This document shows positions 1 to 8,349 of a stretch of 48,715 bases of DNA, one piece after another. Under the pieces are notes generated by a model, which was not told the origin of the DNA, made no database searches, and was given only the letters and a program-made list of their open reading frames with translations. Positions within the stretch are counted from its first letter, which is position 1. Each line of letters begins with the position of its first letter. Location of the stretch: the NCBI GenBank assembly GCA_029778515.1, contig JAKOQD010000291.1:1-48715 (forward strand). The letters run 5' to 3'. The stretch comes from Actinomycetes bacterium. Lineage in GTDB: Bacteria; Actinomycetota; Actinomycetes; Propionibacteriales; Propionibacteriaceae. A program made the position numbers and the translations under genes.

Positions 1-208
1 CGAAATGCGCGGCGGTGGCGATCAGTGTCTTGCCTGAACCGGTTGGTGTGGTGATGATCGTGTTCGCGCCGGTGAGGATGTCGACGATCGCCTCGTCCTG
101 ATGCGGGTACAACGTGATGCCGTCCGCCGCCGCAGCGTCGATGAAGGCCGAGTACAGGGCGTCGGGGTCGGTGGGCCCCGCTTCGGGGATCAGGTCGGTT
201 AGTCGCAT
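1..208 (-). CDS. DEAD/DEAH-box helicase of the DUF3516 type, N-terminal part only
   Basis: The first 69 codons of a gene that runs off the left edge. The start ATG at 208 is preceded by a GGAG-type ribosome site. The protein begins MRLTDLIPEAGPTDPDALY, has a Q-motif-like segment (LYPHQDEAIVDIL, about residues 36-48) and then a Walker A motif TPTGSGKT (about 57-64). This N-terminus is characteristic of actinobacterial helicases that carry a C-terminal DUF3516 domain and are predicted to act on RNA. The rest, including the DEAD box, lies outside the window, so the C-terminal domain assignment rests on recognising the N-terminus. There is no obvious operon partner; the TetR gene lies 362 nt upstream on the same strand. 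Confidence 0.78.
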   Translation of the reverse strand, partial: MRLTDLIPEAGPTDPDALYSAFIDAAAADGITLYPHQDEAIVDILTGANTIITTPTGSGKTLIATAAHF

Positions 209-369
209 GACGCTCCATCGTCCCATGCGAGGACGGACGCGTCGGCCGACGGCGCTCGCCGGCTGAAACTCAGCAATTCTTGGCCCTCCGGACGCGCCGG
301 ACACCGCTGTCGAAAGGGGTGCGGAGGTCTAGATTCAGCAACGGTAATCAGTCGCCGTTTCCGATCGTG

Positions 370-425
370 ATGTCGGGGGCATGGCAGTCGGTGCTAGATG
401 TCGGGGGCATGGCAGTCGGTGCTAG
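370..425. repeat. Two perfect tandem copies of a 28-bp unit
   Basis: Positions 370-397 and 398-425 are identical; each unit starts ATGTCGGGGGC and ends GTCGGTGCTAG. They lie in non-coding sequence. A recent slipped-strand duplication is the simplest reading. Confidence 0.9.
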
Positions 426-483
426 CGCACAACGAAACGGTGGCACTGACTTGGTGGGGATTCCGACCTTGCAGCCGACCATG

Positions 484-521
484 CGGTGACCTGGGATTAC
501 GGGGGCAGTCCCCGGTCACCG
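484..521 (-). terminator. Candidate terminator hairpin downstream of the TetR gene
   Basis: Arms CGGTGACC (484-491) and GGTCACCG (514-521) are perfectly complementary. A second stem, GGGG-CAGT-CCCC (502-513), is stacked inside, with a 10-nt bulge on one side. It lies about 50 nt beyond the TetR stop codon. There is no T-tract on either side, so it could be a Rho-assisted or mRNA-end hairpin instead of a classic intrinsic terminator. Confidence 0.45.
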
Positions 522-570
522 TGGCATTTGGCCCGAATCCGGCACAGCCCGCGGCGTTGGGCGGGTGACG

Positions 571-1206
571 TCAGGCGCGCGGTATCAACTTCAGGTACGA
601 GTGCAGTAGCCGACCCAGTTCGCGCAGCCGCTCCGGACGCTCATCCTCCGGGTAGTTGAAGGTGTCCTGGATCACCGCGTCCGCGGCGACGAACGCCACC
701 TGGGCCATGATGCTGGTGGTGTCGCGGTCCTCGGGGCGGGTGCCGGCAGCCTGCATCAGTTCGGCCACCTTCGACGCCATCCGAGCCCGGTGTGCCTGAC
801 GCTGTGCCTGCAGTTCAGGGGAACTGCCGAACGAACGCAGCGGACGCGCAGCCTCCTCCTCGCGGTAGATCTCCACCACCGATTCGAGTGCGTACTCGAC
901 CGGATCCCCGGACGGCGGCTCCCGCCGGGCAGAAGCCACGGCCCCTTCCAGCAACGCCTCCAGGCGGGCGTGGTAGCGCCATACCAACGCGCCGACGATG
1001 GATTCACGATCGGGGAGGTACTGATAGAGCGCGCCGACACTCACTCCGGCGCGTTCGGCGACCCGAGGCAGGTTGATCGCCTCCGGACCCTCCTCGCGGA
1101 CCAGGGCGTCCGCTGCAACCAGGGCTCGGGAAACCTTGTCCCGGGAGCGCTTCTGAGTGGGTACGCGACGCAGCGGCAGCCGCTCCCAGGGGAGTTCATT
1201 CGCCAT
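571..1206 (-). CDS. TetR/AcrR family transcriptional regulator
   Basis: A 211-residue DNA-binding repressor type. The N-terminal helix-turn-helix is clear (ADALVREEGPEAINLPRVAE, then AGVSVGALYQYLPDRESIV, about residues 28-68). It is followed by a helical ligand-binding domain with no assignable ligand. The start at 1206 (MANELPWERL) is chosen because AGAGGTGG lies at the right distance upstream. The frame stays open to an ATG at 1458 that also has a strong AGGAGG site, but that 84-residue extension is Ala/Gly/Arg-rich and matches nothing in TetR proteins. The gene is divergent from the carbohydrate operon that starts at 1787, 580 nt away. Control of that operon is possible but not shown, since the operon's promoter carries a LacI-type site instead. 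Confidence 0.85.
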   Translation of the reverse strand: MANELPWERLPLRRVPTQKRSRDKVSRALVAADALVREEGPEAINLPRVAERAGVSVGALYQYLPDRESIVGALVWRYHARLEALLEGAVASARREPPSGDPVEYALESVVEIYREEEAARPLRSFGSSPELQAQRQAHRARMASKVAELMQAAGTRPEDRDTTSIMAQVAFVAADAVIQDTFNYPEDERPERLRELGRLLHSYLKLIPRA

Positions 1207-1666
1207 GCCCACCACCTCTAGCCAAACCTGATTGTGGTTTCTTTCATTGACCGGTGCCGGCGCCTTGGAAGCGCCATCATCGTCGGTCCTGCCCGAATCC
1301 GCAGCCGCTGCCGCGGGTCGACCTGCCGCACCAGGTCGCTTCATCGGTTCAATCTGAACTTTAGTGCCCGGGCGGCCGGCCTGGGCGCCGTGGCGGCGGT
1401 CGGCGATCCCACCCTGAATGTGGTAACCATCGTAGATCTCGGCGGACGAATCGTTCATGGCGACCTCCTACCCACTTCGGGGCTCGGCGTTGCATCCGGG
1501 CCCCCCTTCCAGCGAGGAGTGGACGGGGAGTTTGCAGCCGGCTGGTTTGGCCGGTGCGGACCGTCCAGTGCCTACTCAAAGGTGGTTTGCCGGTTGTTGA
1601 CGCGGTGACAGGTCTCGGCAAGGTAACGATTTGCGCTCGTCGTGAGAAATCAGGTTTCAAGACGAT

Positions 1667-1678
1667 GAGAGCGCTTTC
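1667..1678 (+). promoter_or_regulatory. LacI-family operator-like palindrome
   Basis: GAGAGCGCTTTC is a 12-bp palindrome around a central CG with one mismatch. This is the usual shape of operators for LacI/GalR-family sugar repressors (GAAAGCGCTTTC-like). It sits 9 nt upstream of the extended -10 element at 1685-1693, a position suited to repression of the sugar operon. No LacI-family gene is in the window. Confidence 0.6.
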
Positions 1679-1684
1679 TGTCTG

Positions 1685-1693
1685 TGCTAGCTT
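1685..1693 (+). promoter_or_regulatory. Extended -10 promoter element of the carbohydrate operon
   Basis: TGC followed by TAGCTT (1688-1693) matches the TGN-TANNNT extended -10 pattern. No clear -35 is visible; the operator-like palindrome occupies that area. Transcription would start near 1700, leaving a leader of about 85 nt before the GTG at 1787. Confidence 0.45.
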
Positions 1694-1786
1694 GCGAGTT
1701 GTTGGCTTCGAAGAGGCGGTCAGCGCCAGCTCGGCAACGACTGGTACCGCCCCACCAGGCACATGTCGACCGGTCGAGGAGGATCA

Positions 1787-4339
1787 GTGGAGCAGGTTCG
1801 GATGAATCTGGCCGATGCTGAGTGGACGGTGCGTGCCGAGCCTTCGTCAGATCCCTTCGATGAGGTTCCCAGCGATCTCAGGGCGGCGCTCAGCGATGGA
1901 ATCCCGGCCACCGTGCCAGGTTGCGTCCACACCGATCTGATGGCTGCCGGACTGCTCCGCGACCCGTACCTGGGCACCGCTGAGGGCGAGCAGCACTGGA
2001 TCGGCCGACAGACCTGGACCTACACCGGACGCTTCGACCTCGAAGAGGACGACCCGCTGCTCGAAGCCGACTACTGCGACCTGGTCTGCGATGGCCTCGA
2101 CACGGTCGCCGACGTGTACTGCAACGGGCACAACCTCGGCCATAGCGAGAACATGCATCGCCGCAACCTGTTCGACGCCAAGTCGGCGCTGGTGGCAGGT
2201 GCGAACGTGATCGAGATCGTCTTCGCGCCGGCCCTTGAGCACGCCGAACGCATGGCCGCCCTGGTGGGGGAGCGCATCCACGTCGAACGCGACCCGTACA
2301 ACCTGATCCGCAAGATGGCCTGCAACTTCGGCTGGGACTGGGGCCCACGGCTGATCACCGCCGGCATCTGGAAGGACATCGAGCTGCGCGGCTGGGACAC
2401 CGCGAAGGTGCTCGACGTCAGCGTCCAGGCCACGGCCAGCCAGGCCGACGACGGCACCTGGATCGGCCACCTTGAGGTCAACGCGCAGCTCGTCGGCAAG
2501 ATCCGCTTCGCCGCGCTCACCGTGAAGCTCACCGGCAACGACCTTGAAGCCACGGTCGGTGTGAACGCCGAGGACTGGACGCGGGCCACCCTCGACATCA
2601 CCGGCATCCAGCCCTGGTGGCCGCACAGCCTGGGCGACCAACCGCTCTACGACCTCGAGATCCTGCTGCACAACGACGTGGCGGTCCTCGATCGCGTGCA
2701 TCGTCGCACCGGCTTTCGCGGCACCGCGCTGGACACCACCGCGGACGCGGACGGAACCGGCGCCAAGTTCGCCCTGGTGATCAACGGCACTGAGGTCTTC
2801 GTCCGCGGTGCCAACTGGATTCCGGACGACTGCTTCCCGACCCGGGTCACCCCGCAGCGCTACCGCGAGCGCATTCAGCAGGCCAAGGACGCCAACATCG
2901 ACCTGCTGCGGATCTGGGGCGGCGGCATCTACGAGACCAAGGCCTTCTACGACGCCTGCGACGAACTCGGTGTGATGGTGTGGCAGGACTTCACCCTCGC
3001 CTGCGCGGCGTACCCGGAGGAAGAGCCCTTCGCCAGCGAGTTCGAGGCCGAGGCGCGCGACAACATCATGCGGCTCTCCGCGCACCCGTCCCTGGTGATC
3101 TGGAACGGCAACAACGAGAACATCTGGGGCAGGGACGAGTGGGACTGGGCCAACCAGCCCGGTGGCGACCTCACCTGGGGTGCGGGCTACTACTACGAGA
3201 TGTTCCCGCGCATCCTGGCCGAGCTCGACCCCAGCCGCCCGTACTGGCACGGCAGCCCCTCGTCCGGTTCGCCGGAGATCCGGCCGAACGACCCGAACTT
3301 CGGCTGCATCCACATCTGGGACGTCTGGAACGAGCGCGACTACACCGGCTACGACGACTACTCGCCGCGCTTCGTCTCCGAGTTCGGCTATCAGGGGCCG
3401 GCCACCTACGCCACCTGGGCGCGCACCCTTGATGTGGCCGACCGTGGCGCTACGACCAGCGCGATGCTGGTCCACCAGAAGGCCGCCGGTGGCAACGGCA
3501 AACTCAACGCAGGAATTGCCGGGCACCTGCCGCAGCCGGGCGAAAGCGTCGCTGACTTCGACGAATGGCTCTACCTGATGCAGCTGCAGCAGGCCAACGC
3601 GGTGCGCTACGGCATCGACCGTTGGCGCTCGCTGCGCGGCCGCTGTCACGGCTCGATCGTGTGGCAACTCAACGACTGCTGGCCGGTCACCTCCTGGGCA
3701 GCCCTGGATCTCGGCACCAATGCCGCCGGCGTTCCGGTGGCCCGCCGCAAGCCGCTGTGGTACGCGCTGCGTTCGGCGTACGCCGACCGGCTGCTCACCT
3801 TCCAGTTCGAGGAGGGCCAGTGGCGGCTTGCCGTCGTCAACGACGGCACGGACGCGTGGCTGGTCGATGGCACCGTCCAGCTCCGTCGGCTGACCGGTGA
3901 GATCGTCTGGGAGAAGCGGTTCAGCCGCGAGGTGCCGGCACGGGCGCGTGTCGACGTGACCGTCACCGACCCCGTTCCGCTCGAATCCGGCCTCGCGCTG
4001 GTCGCCACCGCGGACGGCGCCGAGCGCTGCGTCCGCCTGCTGCTGCCGGACGTCAATGCCGACCTGCCGACGCCGGAGTTCGAGGCCCGGGCCGTGGCCA
4101 CCGCGGACGGAGCCGCGATCACCGTGACCGCGAAGTCCTTCGTCCGCGCACTCTGTCTGTTCCCCGACCGGGTTGATGAGGACGCCTGGGCCGACAGCGC
4201 GCTGATCGACCTCTTCCCAGGTGAATCGCACCAGTTCAACGTCCGCGGGACCTTCACCGCGAGCGAGCTGGCCCGGCTCACCGACGCCCCCGTCCTGCGA
4301 GCACTCGATCCCCACCCGACCCCGAGCGAGGCCCCATGA
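1787..4339 (+). CDS. Beta-mannosidase (glycoside hydrolase family 2)
   Basis: An 850-residue cytoplasmic enzyme, the usual length for the family, predicted to remove beta-D-mannose from the non-reducing end of manno-oligosaccharides (EC 3.2.1.25). The N-terminal sugar-binding jelly roll is followed by an Ig-like domain and the TIM barrel. The segment WGGGIYETKAFYDACDELG and the WNGNNEN motif, with acid/base Glu444, are clear. The nucleophile is Glu532 in VSEFGYQG. No signal peptide is seen, so the substrate must be imported, which fits the transporter encoded directly downstream. The GTG at 1787 is preferred over an ATG at 1763 because GAGGAGG lies 4 nt before it. First gene of the sugar operon. 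Activity on a related beta-glycoside cannot be excluded from sequence alone. Confidence 0.9.
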   Translation: MEQVRMNLADAEWTVRAEPSSDPFDEVPSDLRAALSDGIPATVPGCVHTDLMAAGLLRDPYLGTAEGEQHWIGRQTWTYTGRFDLEEDDPLLEADYCDLVCDGLDTVADVYCNGHNLGHSENMHRRNLFDAKSALVAGANVIEIVFAPALEHAERMAALVGERIHVERDPYNLIRKMACNFGWDWGPRLITAGIWKDIELRGWDTAKVLDVSVQATASQADDGTWIGHLEVNAQLVGKIRFAALTVKLTGNDLEATVGVNAEDWTRATLDITGIQPWWPHSLGDQPLYDLEILLHNDVAVLDRVHRRTGFRGTALDTTADADGTGAKFALVINGTEVFVRGANWIPDDCFPTRVTPQRYRERIQQAKDANIDLLRIWGGGIYETKAFYDACDELGVMVWQDFTLACAAYPEEEPFASEFEAEARDNIMRLSAHPSLVIWNGNNENIWGRDEWDWANQPGGDLTWGAGYYYEMFPRILAELDPSRPYWHGSPSSGSPEIRPNDPNFGCIHIWDVWNERDYTGYDDYSPRFVSEFGYQGPATYATWARTLDVADRGATTSAMLVHQKAAGGNGKLNAGIAGHLPQPGESVADFDEWLYLMQLQQANAVRYGIDRWRSLRGRCHGSIVWQLNDCWPVTSWAALDLGTNAAGVPVARRKPLWYALRSAYADRLLTFQFEEGQWRLAVVNDGTDAWLVDGTVQLRRLTGEIVWEKRFSREVPARARVDVTVTDPVPLESGLALVATADGAERCVRLLLPDVNADLPTPEFEARAVATADGAAITVTAKSFVRALCLFPDRVDEDAWADSALIDLFPGESHQFNVRGTFTASELARLTDAPVLRALDPHPTPSEAP

Positions 4340-4355
4340 GGGTTTCCTGACCGTC

Positions 4356-4371
4356 CCGGCCGTAAGGCCGG
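4356..4371 (+). promoter_or_regulatory. Intercistronic hairpin with GUAA tetraloop
   Basis: CCGGCC (4356-4361) and GGCCGG (4366-4371) enclose GTAA, a GNRA-type tetraloop. The hairpin lies between the beta-mannosidase stop and the binding-protein start and has no T-tract. A role as a 3'-end stabiliser or in differential expression within the operon is an inference. Confidence 0.5.
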
Positions 4372-4453
4372 CAGCCAGCACTAACGAGCAAGTCCCATTC
4401 CGAACATCCACCCGAAACCGGCCCAATGGAGGGCCAGATAACTGGAGGAACAA

Positions 4454-6277
4454 ATGTCAGAATCCATCTTCGAGAAGCCGTCGCGGCGGTCGTTCCTGAT
4501 CGCCGGTGGCGTCGTTGCCGGTGGGATCGCCCTCGCGGCGTGCTCGTCCGGCGGCGCGGCCAGCCCGACCAGCGGTGGTGCCACCAGCGGCAGCGCGGCT
4601 CCGGCAGAGAAACTCGGCATCGGCAACAACGGTAAGTTCGGCGCTGGTCGCAAGGGCAACACCGCTGATGCCCTGCTGATCGCCGGCTTCCAGTGGGGCC
4701 CCCCGGCCACCTTCAACCCGCTGTCGCCGACCGCTGCCTGGCCGGCAGCCGCCAACGTCATGCAGATCGTCTACGAGAGCCTGCTGCGCTGGAACATCGC
4801 GACCGGCGAGATCATGCCGGGCCTGGCGAAGGAGTACAAGGTCGACGGCACCACCAGCATCACCCTGACCATGCAGGACGGCGTCACCTTCTCCGACGGC
4901 TCGCCCTGCACCGCCAAGGACGTCGTCATGTCCTACGAGCTGGGCAAGAAGAACACCGGTATCACCGTCGCCTCCTTCTGGCAGCTGGCCGACTCGATTG
5001 AGGCCACCGACGACAAGACCGTCGTGGTGAAGGTCAACCAGAAGACCAAGAACGTGGGCAACGTGCTGCGGATGCTCACCGAGACCTACATCCTGCCGTC
5101 GGCGGTCTTCTCCGGCATCGCGGATGACAAGCTGCCCACCGAGGTCATGGACAAGCCGATCGGTACCGGCCCGTTCACCCTCGAGAAGGCCGACCAGACC
5201 CAGGTCGTGCTGACCCGGAACGACAAGTACTGGGGCCAGACCTTCTACGGCGGCCTGCCGGTGATGAAGCAGATCATCCACCCGATCTTCAAGTCCAATG
5301 AGGACGGCAACATCAAGTTCCAGGCCGGCGAGCTGGACGTCATGCAGCAGTTCGTGTCCCAGATCTGGAAGATGTGGGAGGGCGGCAAGCCGGTCGGCAC
5401 CTACCTGAAGGAGAAGCCGTACTACGTGCCGGGTTCGATGCCGATGCTGCTGATGAACACCACCAAGAAGGGCCTGGACAACCCGGCCGTCCGCAAGGCG
5501 ATCGCTTCGGCCATCGACTACGCGTCCATCGCTGAGACGGCCATGTCGGGCTACTCCGCAGAGGTGAAGGCTTCGCTGATCCTGCCCGAGGGCGCGGAGA
5601 GCAAGTTCTTCAACGAAGCGGACGCGACCGCCAACGGCTGGAAGTACGACCCGGCCGCTGCGGAGAAGATCCTCACCGACGCCGGCGCCAAGAAGGGCTC
5701 GGACGGCATCTACGAGATCGATGGCACCAAGCTCGGCCCGTACAAGCTGATCACCCCGACCGGCTGGACCGACTGGAACGCGTCGTGTGAGATCATCGCG
5801 AAGAGCCTGAAGGCCATCGGCATCGACTGCTCGACCAACTTCCCGCAGCAGGCCGAGACCACCCAGGCCATCCAGGGCGGCACCTTCGACATGGCGGTCT
5901 GGTACGTCTCCGGCGTGAACCCGGCCACCCCGTGGGCGCGGTTCAAGGACATCATGAGCCAGGCCGAAATGCAGCCGCTGGGCAAGACCACCTTCGCCAA
6001 CTACGGTCGCTGGAAGAACGACGAGGTCGAGGCTTTGTTGACCGAGGCTTCTCAGGCTGTGGACGACGCCGCGAAGAAGGCCGCCTACGACAAGCTGGAC
6101 GCGCTCTACCGCAAGGAGGTGCCGGCCTGCCCGATCATGTACCGTCCGGACGAGTTCTACGAGTACAACGCGACCAACTTCTTCAACTGGCCGGATGAGA
6201 AGAACTCCTACGCGCCGCCGATGTTCCGTGGCGCAGGCAACACCTGGATGTACAAGATCCAGAAGATCGCCGGCTGA
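4454..6277 (+). CDS. ABC transporter substrate-binding lipoprotein, family 5 (SBP_bac_5)
   Basis: A 607-residue extracytoplasmic binding protein. The N-terminus combines a twin-arginine motif (SRRSFLIAGG, Arg11-Arg12) with a lipobox LAAC whose Cys30 would be lipidated, so it is probably Tat-exported and anchored on the outer membrane face. The mature part shows the large bilobed fold of oligopeptide-type binding proteins (MQIVYESLLRWN, then the DKPIGTGPFTLEKAD segment). Proteins of this family bind peptides, but some bind beta-linked oligosaccharides, as in Thermotoga. The flanking beta-mannosidase and beta-glucosidase point to a manno- or cello-oligosaccharide ligand. GGAGG precedes the ATG at 4454. 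The four transporter genes follow directly. Confidence 0.9.
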   Translation: MSESIFEKPSRRSFLIAGGVVAGGIALAACSSGGAASPTSGGATSGSAAPAEKLGIGNNGKFGAGRKGNTADALLIAGFQWGPPATFNPLSPTAAWPAAANVMQIVYESLLRWNIATGEIMPGLAKEYKVDGTTSITLTMQDGVTFSDGSPCTAKDVVMSYELGKKNTGITVASFWQLADSIEATDDKTVVVKVNQKTKNVGNVLRMLTETYILPSAVFSGIADDKLPTEVMDKPIGTGPFTLEKADQTQVVLTRNDKYWGQTFYGGLPVMKQIIHPIFKSNEDGNIKFQAGELDVMQQFVSQIWKMWEGGKPVGTYLKEKPYYVPGSMPMLLMNTTKKGLDNPAVRKAIASAIDYASIAETAMSGYSAEVKASLILPEGAESKFFNEADATANGWKYDPAAAEKILTDAGAKKGSDGIYEIDGTKLGPYKLITPTGWTDWNASCEIIAKSLKAIGIDCSTNFPQQAETTQAIQGGTFDMAVWYVSGVNPATPWARFKDIMSQAEMQPLGKTTFANYGRWKNDEVEALLTEASQAVDDAAKKAAYDKLDALYRKEVPACPIMYRPDEFYEYNATNFFNWPDEKNSYAPPMFRGAGNTWMYKIQKIAG

Positions 6278-6308
6278 GTCAGCGACGATCTAGAGAAGTT
6301 GGACTGCC

Positions 6309-7316
6309 ATGGGTCTACGGCGCTATCTCGCCAATAAGACCGTGTGGTATCTGGGTGCACTCTTGGTAGCAGTGGTTTTGAACTTCCTGCTACCAAGGGT
6401 GATCCCGGGTAACCCGGTCGACGTGATCGTCTCCAGAATGGGCCAGGGCGGCCAATCCTCGGAGGCACAGGCACGCGTGTACGAACAGTTCATGCGTGAG
6501 TTCGGACTTGACCAGCCGTTATGGAGTCAGTTCGTGACCTATGTGACCAGCGCCTTCCAAGGCAACCTGGGCGCGTCGTTCTCGTTCTATCCGACACCGG
6601 TGGCCGAGCTGATCGCCCAGTCGCTGCCTTACACCTTGGTACTCCAACTTCCAGCCATCATTCTGGGTTGGATCATCGGCAACGTCCTCGGGGCCGTCGC
6701 CGCCTACAAGGGCGGCTCCTGGGACAAGTCGGTGTTCACCACCTCCTTGCTGTTCTCCTCGATGCCCTACTACTGCCTTTCGATCATCCTGCTCTACACG
6801 CTGGCCGTGGTGCTGGGGTGGTTCCCGCCGGGCGGCGCCTACTCACTGGGCATGAGTCCGGAGTGGAGCTGGGAGTTCTTCTCCGACGCGCTGCAGTTCT
6901 GGTGGCTGCCGTTCATCTCGCTGCTGGTGATCAACATTGGTGGCCAGGCGGTCGGCATGCGTTCGATGGCCATCTACGAACTCGGCTCCGACTACGTCAA
7001 CTACTCCCGCAGCCTGGGCATCGGCGATCGCAAGATGACCACCTACATCTTCAACAACGCGATGTTGCCGCAGATCACCGGTCTCGCCCTGAGCATCGGC
7101 ACGATGGTCGGCGGCGCTCTGATCACCGAACTGGTGTTCAGCTACCCGGGCATGGGCTCACTGCTGTTCAACGCGATCGCCTCCAACGACTACCCGGTCG
7201 TGCAGGCGGTCACGCTGATCATCACGGTGGCCGTGCTCGTGGCCAACTACGCGGTCGAGATCCTCTACGGCTTCATCGACCCCCGCATCCGCGCTTCGAA
7301 GTCCGGGGAGAAGTGA
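6309..7316 (+). CDS. ABC transporter permease, DppB/OppB type
   Basis: A 335-residue inner membrane subunit with about six membrane segments. An N-terminal segment (VWYLGALLVAVVLNFLLP) is followed by the characteristic IPGNPVDVIVSRMG loop. The cytoplasmic EAA-like coupling helix is seen in DYVNYSRSLGIGDRKMTTYI. It forms the channel together with the next gene product. It starts 31 nt after the binding protein with only a weak purine-rich ribosome site, which may lower its expression relative to the binding protein. Its stop lies 1 nt before the next start. Confidence 0.9.
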   Translation: MGLRRYLANKTVWYLGALLVAVVLNFLLPRVIPGNPVDVIVSRMGQGGQSSEAQARVYEQFMREFGLDQPLWSQFVTYVTSAFQGNLGASFSFYPTPVAELIAQSLPYTLVLQLPAIILGWIIGNVLGAVAAYKGGSWDKSVFTTSLLFSSMPYYCLSIILLYTLAVVLGWFPPGGAYSLGMSPEWSWEFFSDALQFWWLPFISLLVINIGGQAVGMRSMAIYELGSDYVNYSRSLGIGDRKMTTYIFNNAMLPQITGLALSIGTMVGGALITELVFSYPGMGSLLFNAIASNDYPVVQAVTLIITVAVLVANYAVEILYGFIDPRIRASKSGEK

Positions 7317-7317
7317 C

Positions 7318-8349
7318 ATGACCAACATCCAGAGCAGCGCGGTCGCTGCCGAGACCGAAGGTCCCCTCCTCCCGCCGGAGCCGTCCACACCAAAGGCCAA
7401 GGCCAAGCCAGCCTGGCGCAGCCTGAACTTCGGGCCCAGGCTGTGGGTCTCGGCCGGGCTGATCGTGATCATCGCCCTGCTGGCCTTCGTCGGCCCGCTC
7501 TTCTACCCGTTCGCACCGGACGAGAAGGTCGGCTCGCTCTACGACGGACCATCGGCCGAGCACATTCTCGGCACGGAAAACTTCGGCTACGACGTGCTCG
7601 CCGTGCTCATGGCCAGCACCCGCAACTCCCTGATCAACGGCTTGCTCGCGGGCACGCTGGCTGTGGTGATCGGCGTGTTCATCGGCATCCTGGCCGGCTA
7701 CATCGGTGGCTGGCTGGAGGAGCTGCTGATGGGCATGACCAACATCGTGCTGGCGATCCCGTCCATCGTGATCCTGATCCTGATCTCGATCTCGCTGCAG
7801 AGCACTGACATTCCGTTCCTGAAGGGCATCGTCGGGTTGGCCTTGGTGATCGGCATCACGTCCTGGCCCTGGACGGCCCGAGCCGTCAGAGCCCAGGCGA
7901 GTTCGGTTGCCACTCGAGAACACATCGACGTGGCCAAGCTGTCGGGCGCCCGCACTGGCGGCATCCTGATCTTCGATGTGCTGCCCTACCTGGCCAGCTA
8001 CGTGGTGATGGCCTGGGTGCTCCAGTTGGCCAGCGCCATCCTGGCCGAGTCGACGCTGTCGATGCTCGGTCTCGGTCCGTCCGGCACCAACTCGCTCGGC
8101 ATGCAGCTGCACTGGGCGCTGGCGTTCCAGGCCGTGGCCACCGGCGCGTGGTGGGCGTTCCTGCCGCCCACGATCGTGCTGACCCTGATCAGCTTCGCGC
8201 TGCTCTACCTGCAGTCGTCGCTGGACGAGGTGTTCAACCCGAGGCTGCGCCGCGGCAAGAAGAAGCACCTGGCCCAGGCCGCAGCGCGTCGCGCCGAAGC
8301 AGCCAAGCAGCTCGCCGAGCAGAACCAGCGCGCGGAGGTGACCGCATGA
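7318..8349 (+). CDS. ABC transporter permease, DppC/OppC type
   Basis: A 343-residue second channel subunit. It has the N-terminal cytoplasmic tail usual for DppC-type proteins, here Pro/Lys-rich, then WVSAGLIVIIALLAFVGPLFYPF as the first membrane segment and the family motif EHILGTENFGYDVLAVLMASTRNSL. The EAA-like coupling motif is REHIDVAKLSGARTGGILIFDVLP. The C-terminus is extended by a charged Ala/Arg/Lys-rich helix (about residues 300-343). The start codon follows the upstream stop by 1 nt, and the stop overlaps the next start as ATGA, so translation is probably coupled. Confidence 0.9.
   Translation: MTNIQSSAVAAETEGPLLPPEPSTPKAKAKPAWRSLNFGPRLWVSAGLIVIIALLAFVGPLFYPFAPDEKVGSLYDGPSAEHILGTENFGYDVLAVLMASTRNSLINGLLAGTLAVVIGVFIGILAGYIGGWLEELLMGMTNIVLAIPSIVILILISISLQSTDIPFLKGIVGLALVIGITSWPWTARAVRAQASSVATREHIDVAKLSGARTGGILIFDVLPYLASYVVMAWVLQLASAILAESTLSMLGLGPSGTNSLGMQLHWALAFQAVATGAWWAFLPPTIVLTLISFALLYLQSSLDEVFNPRLRRGKKKHLAQAAARRAEAAKQLAEQNQRAEVTA

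Larger units (their letters stand above)
209..570. other. Intergenic region, 362 nt, with tandem repeat and hairpin
   Basis: I see no convincing gene here. The open frame at 280-489 on the plus strand has no good ribosome site, its composition is unlike its neighbours, and it reads through the tandem repeat. The region holds a 28-bp direct tandem duplication (370-425) and a hairpin (484-521), both listed separately. Confidence 0.6.
1207..1786. other. Divergent intergenic region, 580 nt, between TetR and beta-mannosidase genes
   Basis: No convincing gene is present. It holds an in-frame alternative TetR start at 1458 with an AGGAGG site, and the promoter/operator of the carbohydrate operon at 1667-1693. 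The rest shows no structure that I can interpret. Confidence 0.5.

Noticed and set aside
280..489. A 69-codon open frame on the plus strand
   Set aside because: No ribosome site, no recognisable motif, and it consists partly of a tandem DNA repeat.
1847..4453. A very long open frame on the minus strand opposite the beta-mannosidase gene
   Set aside because: It is the mirror of strong third-position G/C in the real gene. Its translation is Val/Gly/Arg-rich and has no domain, and the plus-strand gene has clear catalytic motifs.
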